From the NCBI RefSeq assembly GCF_900103365.1, contig NZ_LT629703.1, positions 124,001 through 188,000 of the forward strand: DNA of 64,000 nucleotides. Direction: 5' to 3'. A program made the translations under genes and the position numbers. The first letter of the stretch is position 1. Each line of letters begins with the position of its first letter. This document shows positions 31,599 through 41,129 of the stretch, one piece after another. Below the pieces are notes generated by a model that worked only from the letters and a program-made list of their open reading frames with translations, made no database searches and had not been told where the DNA came from. Source of the DNA: Afipia sp. GAS231 (GTDB lineage Bacteria; Pseudomonadota; Alphaproteobacteria; Rhizobiales; Xanthobacteraceae).

Positions 31599-32590
31599 CG
31601 GGCTTCGACCGCGCTCCCTTCGGGTCCCTGGCGCCGCAGAAAAGCTCCAAACGCGCGCGGGCCGTCACCGACCTTGATGTCGGCCACGACCTTGAGCTCG
31701 ACGGCGTCGATGATGCTGAGCGTGTTGCTCTCCCAATTCGCCACGATGATGCGCCTGGCATCAGACGTCGCCGCGATCCCTTCCGGATAGTCGCCCACGG
31801 CGATGCGCTTGATCGGCGCCAGCGTGGCGAGATCGAACACCGTGACGGTGCCGCCATACTGATCGGTGATGAAGCCGCGGCCCTGGGCCAGCGCCACCGC
31901 ATAGGGGCGCAATCCGGATTTCACCCGCCCGATCTCGCTGAGGTCGGCGAGATCGATCACCGACACGTCGTTCGATCCGACATTGGCGGTGTAGGCTCGC
32001 CTGCCCTCCGCATCGATGGTGACGCCGAACGGACGATTGCCGACCTTGATGACGGCCCGCCGTACGCGGCTCGCGGTATCGATGACGGAGACGCTGTCGT
32101 CGTCGCGGTCCGCCGACAGCAGGAACCGGCCGTCCGGGGTCACCGCGAGGCCCGACGGCGATGCGCCGACCGCGATGCTGGCGATCACGCGCTGCGCCTG
32201 CGGATCGATCACCCGCACCGCCGCGGCATACCAGTCGGCGACATAGACCGCGGTACCATCCGGCGCCACCGCGACACCGAGCGGACCGCCGCCGACGTCG
32301 ATCCTGCCGGTGACCTGGCGCGTGGCCGCATCGATCACCGTGAGCGCCCTGGCGTCGGGGCTCGTCACATAGGCGAAGCGACCATCCGGCGTAACGGCGA
32401 CACCCGCGGGCCTGCCGCCAATCGCGATGGTTGCGATGGCTTGCGCGGTCGCGAGGTCGACGACCGTCAGGTTGTCGCTGAGCTGATTGGTGACGAAAGC
32501 TTCCTCGGCTCGTGCTTGCCCGGCACAGGCCTCCACGAACCAGGCCACGCCGATGCTGGCGACCGCAGCCGCCAGAACCATGGCCCGCAC
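31595..32590 (-). CDS. Periplasmic YVTN-type beta-propeller protein
   Basis: About 331 residues: signal peptide (VLAAAVASIGVAWFVEACAG) then seven repeats of about 42 residues of the form I..G..P.G.AVTPDGR..YV...D...V.VID (for example GVAVTPDGRFAYVTSPDA), a seven-bladed YncE-like propeller. The start is GTG 32590, just after the stop of the upstream SRPBCC gene, or ATG 32581. It is cotranscribed with that gene, so the two periplasmic proteins probably work together. Confidence 0.82.
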   Translation of the reverse strand: MRAMVLAAAVASIGVAWFVEACAGQARAEEAFVTNQLSDNLTVVDLATAQAIATIAIGGRPAGVAVTPDGRFAYVTSPDARALTVIDAATRQVTGRIDVGGGPLGVAVAPDGTAVYVADWYAAAVRVIDPQAQRVIASIAVGASPSGLAVTPDGRFLLSADRDDDSVSVIDTASRVRRAVIKVGNRPFGVTIDAEGRRAYTANVGSNDVSVIDLADLSEIGRVKSGLRPYAVALAQGRGFITDQYGGTVTVFDLATLAPIKRIAVGDYPEGIAATSDARRIIVANWESNTLSIIDAVELKVVADIKVGDGPRAFGAFLRRQGPEGSAVEAR

Positions 32591-32592
32591 GC

Positions 32593-33132
32593 TCAGCTTC
32601 CGCTCTCGATTTTCTTCTTGAGTGCCGTGAGGCCCACGCGATAAAGCCCGCTCACCGCACTCACGGCCGCCTCGTCGTTCAGCTCCGGCGGCGGATCGTT
32701 GAGTGGAAAGCCGCGATAGAACGCGCCCGCCCACTCCAGGACGGCGCCCTTGCCGTCGGCGCGTGATGACACCGTCAGCGTGGAGGAGTAGTTGGTGACC
32801 GGCAGCACCTTCACGTCGACGGCGGTGATCCGGTAGGAATAGGTCATCTTCTCGGCGTCGTACTTGTAGAGTTCCTCATCAACGGTCGCGCCTGGCGTCA
32901 GCGTCAACCGCCGCGTCGCCCCGATCTCGTTGCCCTTCTCGCCTTCGGTCTTGCTGACCGACTGCAGCCAGCCCATGTCCTGGAAATTTCCGATCATGGC
33001 CCACACCGTGGCCGGCGGCGCGTTGATCTCGATCGATTCCCGTACCTTCTGGCGGGTCGGCCCATGCGCCCACGCAGCTCCCAACATGGCCAGTGCCGCC
33101 ACCACGCTACAGACCTTTGCGATCCCCCTCAT
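32593..33132 (-). CDS. Secreted SRPBCC/START-like protein
   Basis: 179 residues: signal peptide (VCSVVAALAMLGAAWA) and a helix-grip domain (VRESIEINAPPATVWAMIGN, MGWLQSVSKTEG, then YRITAVDVKVLPVTNYSSTL) typical of polyketide cyclase/START-like lipid- or ligand-binding proteins. ATG 33132 is preceded by GAGGAG. First gene of a two-gene operon with the YVTN propeller gene. Confidence 0.8.
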   Translation of the reverse strand: MRGIAKVCSVVAALAMLGAAWAHGPTRQKVRESIEINAPPATVWAMIGNFQDMGWLQSVSKTEGEKGNEIGATRRLTLTPGATVDEELYKYDAEKMTYSYRITAVDVKVLPVTNYSSTLTVSSRADGKGAVLEWAGAFYRGFPLNDPPPELNDEAAVSAVSGLYRVGLTALKKKIESGS

Positions 33133-33344
33133 CTCGTCTCCTCGTTTGTTATGGGTCCGCGCGCATAGCGCGCGCCGTAACCACCCTTGGACGAAGGGAA
33201 GATGTATTTCTTGCCCCAGAGAGAATTTCTTGCCCCAGAGCGAAGTGGCTGATGCCATCTAGCGCATGGTCGTGCCCGGAATCCCGGGGCTGGCTTCCGC
33301 CTTCGCTCTCCGAGCTACAGCGGGCGCTCAAGCCGCCTACGGCT

Positions 33345-34121
33345 TCACTCCTCGATCGCCGCCTGCACAAACCCGTCGGGATCCTCGCAGAACTCGCGCA
33401 TGACCTTGTAGTGGTCGGTCTCCCGCACCGTGACTTGCTCTAGCCCATATTTCGACAGCCGCAGCAGCCGCGCCTGCGGATACGCCATCAGCATGGGCGA
33501 ATGCGTGGCCATGATCACCTGACAAATGCGGGACTCGTCCATGCGCCGGAGCAATTTCAGAAACTCGATCTGCCGCGATGGCGATAGCGCCGACTCCGGC
33601 TCGTCGAAAATGAAGATGCCCTGCCGCTGACAGCGCTCTTCAAAGAAGCGCAAAAAGCCCTCGCCATGAGAGTGCGACAGGAAATCGGGCGGCGGGCCTC
33701 CTCCCAGCGGATATTTCTGGGCCATCTCGTCCAGATGTCGCGCGACCGAGAAGAAGCTTTCGGCGCGGAAGAACCAGCCATTGGTGATTTTGGGCAGCCA
33801 GCTGGCACGCAACGCCTTCGACAGTTGGCCGCCCATTTTCTCCAACGCCCATGAATGATCGACCGTCACATAGCCTTTGCCACCGCCAGCTTCGTCGTAT
33901 CCGGCAAGCACGGCAATCCCTTCCAATAGGGTGGATTTGCCGGTCCCGTTTTCGCCAACGATGATGGTAACGGCGCGGTCCAACTCCAGTTCGAATTCAC
34001 CCTGCAGGAACGGCAGGCAAAACGGATACGCTGCAGGGTCAGAGACCTCCGCCGGATTGAGCCAGATCCGCCGCAGATACGGCGCCGGCAGGTTGATCGG
34101 GCGACTGCGTCTCGAGGCCAT
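33345..34121 (-). CDS. AAA family ATPase (ABC-type fold), copy A
   Basis: 258 residues: Walker A GENGTGKST (about 56-64), Walker B IFIFDEPESALSP and the following switch His in MATHSPMLMAY. This is the stand-alone predicted ATPase type (COG3910-like) with no nuclease or TOPRIM domain visible. It lies 19 nt downstream of a close paralogue on the same strand. Role unknown. Confidence 0.82.
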   Translation of the reverse strand: MASRRSRPINLPAPYLRRIWLNPAEVSDPAAYPFCLPFLQGEFELELDRAVTIIVGENGTGKSTLLEGIAVLAGYDEAGGGKGYVTVDHSWALEKMGGQLSKALRASWLPKITNGWFFRAESFFSVARHLDEMAQKYPLGGGPPPDFLSHSHGEGFLRFFEERCQRQGIFIFDEPESALSPSRQIEFLKLLRRMDESRICQVIMATHSPMLMAYPQARLLRLSKYGLEQVTVRETDHYKVMREFCEDPDGFVQAAIEE

Positions 34122-34140
34122 GCCCACTCCGTTCCGGCGA

Positions 34141-34896
<756 letters not shown>

Positions 34897-34960
34897 GGGC
34901 AAATTTCCGCTACAACCATGGAATGTATCCGGCCGAATATGAATGGAGCAAGCCATATAG

Positions 34961-35048
34961 CTATCTTGCCCGACGGGCAAATCATGCCAGATCTAGGTCA
35001 ATCCGCCGACGTAAAAAGATTCCCATTGACCCGTCGGGCAAATCAGAT
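34961..35048. repeat. Left part of a dispersed Bradyrhizobium repeat
   Basis: Contains the palindrome TTGCCCGACGGGCAA (34966-34980) and the related TTGACCCGTCGGGCAA (35026-35041), each followed by ATCA. The same elements precede the block found here at 36379-36745 in the copies I remember from Bradyrhizobium genomes; here the two parts are separated by the IS. Confidence 0.6.
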
Positions 35049-35237
35049 GTCTAACGCCGCCCGTCTCCCGCGATGAGAGCAACTGTGCTGAAGTAGACCG
35101 GTGATCGGCTGGCCTCAAGGCTGGCGCGAGGCGCGCCCCCGCCTTCGGCGGCTTACGGCCTTGACGCCGTCCGCTCCCCCGGTCTGTTGGCTAGGCATGC
35201 GCTCGGTCGAGGACCGAGCGCGGTGAAGTGCGCTCGC

Positions 35238-36200
35238 TCAATTCAGTGCGTAACGGCTGGGATCCCATTTCTGCCGGCGTGCGATCATTGTGTTGAGGAT
35301 GATGATCAGCTTTCGCATGCAGGCGACGAGCGCAACCTTCGGCTCCTTCCCCTTGGCAAGTAGCCGTTGATAGTAGGCCTTGAAGACAGGATTGTTCTGT
35401 GTGGCCGCGCCGAGGCACGGCATGTAGAGGGCGTTTCGGACCCAACGGCGGCCGCCCTTGATGTGGCGTTCGCCGCGGCGCTTTCCGCTATCATCGTCAT
35501 AAGGGGCAACGCCTAACAACGCCGCGGCGATCTCGTCGCTCACTTGCCCAAGCTCCGGCATTCCAGCAATGAGGTTCGCTGAGCTCGTTTCGGCAAAGCC
35601 CGGCACGCTCTCGACGATCTCGGCGCGTTCGGCAAGATGAGGTGTGGCCCTGACCTGGGCCGAGATCGCGACTTCGAGCTTGGCAATTTCCTCGAGCAAG
35701 CTCTTCAAGATACGGGTCCGCGCTTTCCGAGCCTGTCCTGGTGCAGCATGCTCGTTTTGAGCTTCCAGTCGTATCTTGAGATCGACCAGATTGAGACGAG
35801 CTTTCACCAGCGCCTGCAGCTCTTCGCGCGCGGCATCGTGCACTTGGCCCGGCGCCTCGCTGAACGTCTCTGCGAACCAAGCGATCATCTCTGCATCAAT
35901 CGTATCGTTCTTGGCCAGGCGTCCGGCCGACTGCGCAAAGCTGCGGACTCGCTTGGGGTCGACGATCCGTACGGCGATGCCGGCCAGGCGGAGCACCTTC
36001 CCCCAATCGCGCTCATAGCCGCCGCTGGCCTCCATCACCGCCCTGTTCACCTTGTGCTTGCGAAGCCAGGCAACCAGCTTGCGATGACCCTGGGCAGTGC
36101 TCGGATACGTCTGCCGCAGCGCCAACTCGCGAATGCACGCATCGACCTTGTCCTTTGCTACATCGATGCCGACGACAACGAGACCATTTTGTGCCATCAT
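35238..36200 (-). CDS. IS110-family transposase (DEDD recombinase)
   Basis: 320 residues, intact. N-terminal DEDD/RuvC-like domain: VVGIDVAKDKVD, MEASGGYERDW and KNDTIDAEMIAWF carry the acidic residues. C-terminal transposase_20 domain: VESVPGFAETSSANLIAGMP, GVAPYDDDSGKRRGE, GGRRWVRNALYMP with the presumed catalytic Ser region. It appears functional. Nothing shows whether it is the IS110 or IS1111 subgroup. Confidence 0.93.
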   Translation of the reverse strand: MMAQNGLVVVGIDVAKDKVDACIRELALRQTYPSTAQGHRKLVAWLRKHKVNRAVMEASGGYERDWGKVLRLAGIAVRIVDPKRVRSFAQSAGRLAKNDTIDAEMIAWFAETFSEAPGQVHDAAREELQALVKARLNLVDLKIRLEAQNEHAAPGQARKARTRILKSLLEEIAKLEVAISAQVRATPHLAERAEIVESVPGFAETSSANLIAGMPELGQVSDEIAAALLGVAPYDDDSGKRRGERHIKGGRRWVRNALYMPCLGAATQNNPVFKAYYQRLLAKGKEPKVALVACMRKLIIILNTMIARRQKWDPSRYALN

Positions 36201-36378
36201 CCACTCCCTTCCTTGCTCGGTACGGGCTCAACGGCCCTTGCAACTGTTCGGGTTGAGGAAGACACCGGAGCTGTCCCTCGCTCTCATACAGGCTCTGCCG
36301 CTTTGGGGCGTAACGGGCTCAGTTCCAGCAACGGGCGGTTCTGATTCAACCGCCCGTTCGCACATTCTGCCAGTTTTT
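36201..36378 (-). ncRNA. Possible IS110 bridge-RNA region
   Basis: Non-coding flank 5' of the transposase. It contains the hairpin AACGGGCGGTT/AACCGCCCGTT (36330-36358, 7-nt loop) and other GC-rich dyads. In the IS110 group, a structured RNA from this position guides recombination; assignment here is by position only. Confidence 0.3.
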
Positions 36379-36745
36379 GCCGACACAAGGGGCGCTCGCG
36401 ATCGTCACGAACGTGCGGTGAGATGCGGTGGACGCAGGGTCACGACTGACGAGCGTGGCGTTTGCGTACGGCGAAATCGTTTGGGTCCGACGCCCCGGTG
36501 CTGGCGTCAAGTTCGAAGGCGGCTAACGTTGCCCGAGAGCGATGGTGGCAAGAAAGCCGGTCACCAGGACGATCTCGTATAAGCCGCAAAGCCATTGCGC
36601 AGGGAAGGCCGGAGGCTCTCCGCTGAACCTGTATGCTCGTGGGCACATTCTTGTTTGCAGACACGGACATGAGACCGCGGGTGCAGCGCGCATCCGGTCT
36701 TCCCTGCGCCCTCTATTTTTCGAGGGCAAGGTTATCCAGCAAAAC
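36379..36745. repeat. Right part of a dispersed Bradyrhizobium repeat
   Basis: Non-coding block with landmarks GGGGCGCTCGCGATCGTCAC, ATGCGGTGGACGCAG, GATGGTGGCAAGAAAGCCGG, GCGCAGGGAAGGCCGG and CCCTGCGCCCTCTATTTTTC. I recall these in this order from many Bradyrhizobium intergenic regions. No coding function can be supported. Confidence 0.65.
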
Positions 36746-36789
36746 TCCGGGCGCATGGCGCCGCGAGAATGCGAACACATGTCTCACCA

Positions 36790-36874
36790 CGTCATTGCGA
36801 GGAGCGAAGCGACGCGGCAATCCATCTTGCCGCACAAAGAAAGACTGGATTGCTTCGCTGCGTTCGCAATGACG
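36790..36874. repeat. REP-like repeat (GTCATTGCGAGGAGCGAAG...)
   Basis: Inverted repeat with arms CGTCATTGCGAGGAGCGAAG and the complementary CTTCGCTGCGTTCGCAATGACG; common Bradyrhizobium intergenic element. Confidence 0.75.
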
Positions 36875-36929
36875 TAGATAGGTCGTTACGTGAAGTCGAC
36901 TATTCTCGGGCTACGACCGCCCCCCGCCC

Positions 36930-37787
36930 TCAGAGTACCTCGAGCACCAGCTCCATCGTCATCAGCACGGGATTGTCCCCGCGCATCAAACAGCCCTCGG
37001 CGATGCCGCCGAGATAATCCACCAGCGCGACCTCGAGCGTCGCTTCCAGCTTGCCGTCCGCGTTCGGCGCGATCTCGCCGGAGCGGATCGCGAGCTCGGT
37101 CGCGAACGGCACGATCCTGCGGCCATCGGTAAAATGCGCGCCGATGGTGCTGCCGACGCCGCCGTGCAGGCGGGCGTGAAAGATGCCGCGCTGCCGGCAG
37201 AAATTTTCCAGCGCCGCGGCAAAATCCTGGTTCGGCCGCAACCGCAGCGCAAAGGCGCGGCTCTCGCTATTGCTGTTGGTCGTCGCCCACGAAACTGGCC
37301 CGAACAATTTGAAATTGGTCTCGCTGTCGGGCTCCGCCGTAAACATGGCGCCGTCGATCCCGAATGCGTCGACCTTAAACGGTTCGGCGACAAAACTCTC
37401 CTCGGGCAGGATGTGGCCGCCATGCAGGACGCCGCCGGTCTCGGTCCACAGGCCGTGGCAATGAAAGAACGGTGCGCCGTCGCGCTGGCCGAGCGTCATC
37501 GCCGCACATTTCAGCCGGGTGATCCCTGCGGGGCGAAAGGTGTCGCTGTAGAACGCGGCGTTGGCGCCGGTTTTCGACAGCGCCGGCATCACATAGGCGA
37601 GCGGACCGAGCGCCCCTGCCCCCATGCTCAGCACGCCGCCGGCAAAGCCTGCCTCGGCAAAGCCGCGGCGCGCGGCTTCCAGCAGCGGCAGGCCGGCTTC
37701 GAGCGTGAACGAAAACGCGCGTCCGCGCGCCTCGACCCACTGAATCCGCTCAGTTACCGGCGCGCCCGGCTGGGCGATGCTGCGCAT
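36930..37787 (-). CDS. PPC/DUF296-domain protein
   Basis: 285 residues. The pattern HCHGLW...GGVLHGGHIL is the conserved His cluster of PPC (DUF296) domains, which form trimers with a possible metal site. A second half (NQDFAAALENFCRQRGIFHA ... GGVGSTIGAHF) looks like a second, diverged copy. Its start is 4 nt after the stop of an acyl-CoA synthetase gene, so the two are cotranscribed. Biochemical role unknown. Confidence 0.78.
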   Translation of the reverse strand: MRSIAQPGAPVTERIQWVEARGRAFSFTLEAGLPLLEAARRGFAEAGFAGGVLSMGAGALGPLAYVMPALSKTGANAAFYSDTFRPAGITRLKCAAMTLGQRDGAPFFHCHGLWTETGGVLHGGHILPEESFVAEPFKVDAFGIDGAMFTAEPDSETNFKLFGPVSWATTNSNSESRAFALRLRPNQDFAAALENFCRQRGIFHARLHGGVGSTIGAHFTDGRRIVPFATELAIRSGEIAPNADGKLEATLEVALVDYLGGIAEGCLMRGDNPVLMTMELVLEVL

Positions 37788-37790
37788 GCC

Positions 37791-39365
37791 TCAGGTGCCT
37801 GTCTTGGAAACGAGGTCGAGCTGTCCCCGCGCCTCGAGTTCGTCACGCACCAAGCGCTTCGGAATCTTGCCGTAGCCGGACTTCGGCAACGCTTCCCAGA
37901 AGAAGAACCGCTTCGGCATCTTGTAGCGGGACACCTTCGGCAACAGGAACGCGGCCAGCTCCGCCTCGCTTACCGCGGCAGCGCCCTCGCGCGCGACGCA
38001 GACGGCGACACCGACCTCGCCCCAGAACGGGTCAGGCACGCCGAGCACCGCGACTTCGCCGATCGCGGGATGGGTCAGGATCTTTTCCTCGACCTCGCGC
38101 GGATAGATGTTCGATCCGCCGGAAATGTACATGTCGGAGGCGCGGCCGGTGATGTAGACAAAACCCTCCGCGTCCATGTGGCCGAGATCGCCGGTGCGGA
38201 ACCAGCCGTCGCGGAACGCCTTCGCGTTGGCCTCGGGGTTGTCGTAATAGCCGGCGAACACGCCGGGACCGATGACGCAGATCTCGCCGGTCTCGAAGGC
38301 CTTAAGTTCGCTGCCGTCGTCGCCCTGGATCGAGACCTGCATGCCGGTGCGCTCGAAACCGCAGGTGCCGATCCGCGCCGTGGGGCTGTCCTCGGGGTCG
38401 TGCAGGTTGGGCGGCAGCACGGTGATGTTGCCGGTAACCTCGCCGAGGCCGAAATACTGCACCAGCACCGAGCCGAGCTTGCTGAGCGCGGCCTTCTGGT
38501 CCTCGCGGTACATCGGCGCGCCGGCATAGATGATGAAGCGCAGCGAGGAGTGATCGTATTTGTCGACCGCGGGATGCTCGACCATCATCTTCAGAATTGT
38601 CGGCACCGTAAAAATGTTGCTGACGCGATGGAGCTCGATCAGGCGGAACGCCTCGGCGATGTCGAATTTTTCCGACGGCAGCAGAATGGTCGGCACGCCG
38701 CGCGCGGTCTGCACCAGTTGGTGGACGCCGGCGCCATGCGACAGCGGCGCGACCACCAACGAGGCGTCCGCTTCCGTGGTGCCCGGCATCAGGTCTGCGA
38801 GATGATTGGTGATGACGAACGCCATCTGGCCGTGGGTCAGCACCGCCGCCTTGGAACGTCCGGTCGTGCCGGAGGTGAAGAAGAACCAGCAGGGATCGTC
38901 GTAATCGACGGTCGTATTCTCGACCTTGGTGCCGGCGTGCGCCGCGATCGCCTCGGTCACGGAAGTTTCGCCGAAACTGCCCTCGCCGATCCGCCAGACG
39001 AATTCGAGCGCGGGATTATCAGCGGCCTTGGCGTGATCGGGAAAATCGCCGTGGCACAGGAACGCCTTGGCGCCGGAGGCGGAGGCGAGATAGGCGACCT
39101 CGTCCGGCATCAGGCGGAAATTGGTGGGCACCCAGACCGCGCCGAGGCGAAAGGCCGCGAACATCGACCAGAACATCTCGTCGCCGTTTTTGGAATGAAC
39201 CAGGATGCGGTCGCCCTTGCCGACGCCGCGTGCGGCCAGGGCCGCCGCCAGCGCCGAGACGGCCGCGTCGATCTCGCGCCAGGTCCAGGATTTGTCGCCC
39301 CAGATGAAGCCGGGGCGATCGCCGTGGCGCCTTGCGTTCTGGGTCAGGAGATAAGCGAGGTTCAT
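37791..39365 (-). CDS. Acyl-CoA synthetase (AMP-forming)
   Basis: 524 residues. Adenylate-forming motifs are complete: the P-loop FTSGTTGRSKAAVLTHGQM, YFGLGEVTGNI, GWFRTGDLGHMDAEGFVYIT, and the C-terminal lysine in GYGKIPKRLV. It activates a carboxylic acid with ATP and CoA; the substrate cannot be read from the sequence. ATG 39365 aligns with the family N-terminus (LAYLLTQNARRHGDRP). Operon with the PPC-domain gene. Confidence 0.92.
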   Translation of the reverse strand: MNLAYLLTQNARRHGDRPGFIWGDKSWTWREIDAAVSALAAALAARGVGKGDRILVHSKNGDEMFWSMFAAFRLGAVWVPTNFRLMPDEVAYLASASGAKAFLCHGDFPDHAKAADNPALEFVWRIGEGSFGETSVTEAIAAHAGTKVENTTVDYDDPCWFFFTSGTTGRSKAAVLTHGQMAFVITNHLADLMPGTTEADASLVVAPLSHGAGVHQLVQTARGVPTILLPSEKFDIAEAFRLIELHRVSNIFTVPTILKMMVEHPAVDKYDHSSLRFIIYAGAPMYREDQKAALSKLGSVLVQYFGLGEVTGNITVLPPNLHDPEDSPTARIGTCGFERTGMQVSIQGDDGSELKAFETGEICVIGPGVFAGYYDNPEANAKAFRDGWFRTGDLGHMDAEGFVYITGRASDMYISGGSNIYPREVEEKILTHPAIGEVAVLGVPDPFWGEVGVAVCVAREGAAAVSEAELAAFLLPKVSRYKMPKRFFFWEALPKSGYGKIPKRLVRDELEARGQLDLVSKTGT

Positions 39366-39424
39366 CACCCGGCGCGACATCCGCGCCAGTCCCCCGCGCG
39401 GGGCAGTGGCGGCGGAAGCGCCGC

Positions 39425-39625
39425 TCACCGGCGTCCCATCCATACGCCGGCTGCCAGCAGCACCAGGCCGGCAACACCGGCGACGATGCCATGCTTGGCG
39501 TGGATCCGATTCACACCCGCTTCATGGCCGGGAAAGAAGCCCGGCAACTGGTCGGCCGGCATCACGAAATAAACGGCGGCGACAATCAGCAGGACGATGC
39601 CAAGCACGGTCAGGACGAGCTTCAT
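39425..39625 (-). CDS. Small two-helix membrane protein
   Basis: 66 residues: helices VLTVLGIVLLIVAAVYFVM and GIVAGVAGLVLLAAGVWMG joined by a loop with GHEAGVNRIHAKHG. GAGG precedes the ATG. It lies 59 nt upstream of the acyl-CoA synthetase on the same strand. Function unknown. Confidence 0.75.
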   Translation of the reverse strand: MKLVLTVLGIVLLIVAAVYFVMPADQLPGFFPGHEAGVNRIHAKHGIVAGVAGLVLLAAGVWMGRR

Positions 39626-39843
39626 GAGGTTTCCTCTTCAACGCAGACGGGGGCTGTTGGTCGCCCCGGGGCCAAGCTTTGACAAAGGTTTATCGCCATC
39701 GCACAGGCTTCGGCAAGAGCCGCGGGACCACCGTCAATTCGGCCTCCCGAACGCGAGCGGCGCAATGGCTTGTAACGGCTTATAGACTGCGATGCGCGGC
39801 TGGATCATGGTGATTCGGCAAAATGCGTCGCCGGGAGAACGTC

Positions 39844-39972
39844 ATGTCCAATGAAAAAGGTCCCAACATTAAGAAGAAGCAGAAATGCAAGAATTGCGAA
39901 GGCAAGGGCCTGGTGAAAAAGGGCAACAATGTCGTCAAATGCCAGCGCTGCAAGGGCACCGGCGTGCGCTGA
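39844..39972 (+). CDS. Mini DnaJ-type zinc-finger protein, 42 residues
   Basis: A short ORF preceded by GGGAG. It holds exactly two CXXCXGXG motifs (CKNCEGKG and CQRCKGTG) separated by a Lys/Val hairpin (LVKKGNNVVK), which is one DnaJ zinc-binding centre without the J domain. It ends 29 nt before the next gene. Likely a real small Zn protein; partner unknown. Confidence 0.75.
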   Translation: MSNEKGPNIKKKQKCKNCEGKGLVKKGNNVVKCQRCKGTGVR

Positions 39973-40001
39973 ACGCCGACGGATCCGATCAGGGAAATGC
40001 C

Positions 40002-40535
40002 ATGATAACCCGTCGAGCGTTGATCGTGTCAGGTGCGACCGGCCTGCTGGCGTCAGCTCTATCGCCATCGGCTTTCGCTGCGCCGCCCTCGCCGGCCGAT
40101 CCGGCCGGCATCGTCACCGCCATCTACGCCCGCGCGGCCAAGGGCAAAGGCGACGGCGGCGGCGCGTTCATCATCGAGAACAAGGCCGCCAAGGCGAAAT
40201 ACCTGTCAAAATCGCTGGTCGCGCTCTGGGGCAAGGCCGACGCCCATACGCCGAAGGGCGACGTCGGGCCGATCGATTTCGATCCCGTCACCAATTCGCA
40301 AGAGCCGGACGTGAAGTCGTTCAAGGTGGCGACTGAAAAACAGGAGGCCGACAAGGCCACCCTCGCGGTCACGATCGAAGGCCGCAACGCGCCCGCGCGC
40401 AAGCCCGCCGACCGGACCATCCGCTACGAGTTCGTCCGCGACGGCGCCGCGTGGAAGATCGACGACATCAGGGGCGCCAGCGACGGCGAGCCATGGTCGA
40501 TCCGGGCCATGCTCGCCGCGTCGCTCAAGAACTAG
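40002..40535 (+). CDS. Exported DUF3828-like protein
   Basis: 177 residues. The N-terminus ITRRALIVSGATGLLASALS resembles a Tat or Sec signal, followed by a domain (IVTAIYARAAKG ... WKIDDIRGASDGEPWSIRAM) like DUF3828. Convergent with the SPW-repeat gene (6-nt gap). Function unknown. Confidence 0.7.
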   Translation: MITRRALIVSGATGLLASALSPSAFAAPPSPADPAGIVTAIYARAAKGKGDGGGAFIIENKAAKAKYLSKSLVALWGKADAHTPKGDVGPIDFDPVTNSQEPDVKSFKVATEKQEADKATLAVTIEGRNAPARKPADRTIRYEFVRDGAAWKIDDIRGASDGEPWSIRAMLAASLKN

Positions 40536-40541
40536 AGGCCG

Positions 40542-40946
40542 CTATTGCGGATGCCTGGTGAGTTCCTGATCGCTCAGGCGCCAGTCCTGCCACAGTTGTA
40601 GCGCGCCCAGCAGGACCACGATCCCGCCGAGAGCTGCATGCCAGACCCTGAGAAACTCGTCCCCGGAATAGCCGAAGATGAGCGGCGACGCGATCAGCCA
40701 CAGGCCGAGTGCGATTTCCGCCACCTCCTCCCAGCGCTGCAATGCGACATATTCGAGCTGGGCGAGGCCAAATACCAGCATGCCCACCACAAACGTGTTG
40801 AGGATCATGACGCTGCGTTCGGCGTTCATGACGTCATGCGTGGGCTGCAGGGGAAACCATGGCGACACCACGATCAGCGCGCCGAGGAGCATGCCAAACC
40901 AGTCCTCCCACGGGCGATGCGTACTGAAGAAACGAGAGTCCGACAT
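40542..40946 (-). CDS. SPW-repeat membrane protein
   Basis: 134 residues with four helices and the SPW motif twice in degenerate form (LLGALIVVSPWF, LGLWLIASPLIFGY), followed by ALGGIVVLLGALQLWQDW. ATG 40946 follows GGGAGG. Function unknown. Confidence 0.82.
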   Translation of the reverse strand: MSDSRFFSTHRPWEDWFGMLLGALIVVSPWFPLQPTHDVMNAERSVMILNTFVVGMLVFGLAQLEYVALQRWEEVAEIALGLWLIASPLIFGYSGDEFLRVWHAALGGIVVLLGALQLWQDWRLSDQELTRHPQ

Positions 40947-41129
40947 AGGTAACCTCCCTTGAAAAAGAGGCATACGTCAGCGGCCCACGATCAAACACAT
41001 TCCGATATCGAACCAGATCCGGCCGCATCGGGGCGTATGTCTTCCTCAAGACGTAGGCACGCCGGGATCGCTTGCAAGACGCGACCCGCCGGATTCTGTG
41101 CAGGAAGGCGGCCTGGCGGCAGGCCAGCC

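Larger units (their letters stand above)
35048..36378 (-). mobile_element. IS110-family insertion sequence (approximate limits)
   Basis: A complete transposase gene with about 190 nt of downstream and 180 nt of upstream non-coding DNA, lying between the two halves of a dispersed repeat. Exact ends are not visible because IS110 elements lack clear terminal inverted repeats. The upstream flank holds a perfect 11-bp hairpin (36330-36358) and could encode the bridge RNA known for this family. Confidence 0.6.

Noticed and set aside
37134..39572. 812-codon plus-strand ORF
   Set aside because: Antisense to the acyl-CoA synthetase and PPC-domain genes, which have clear motifs.
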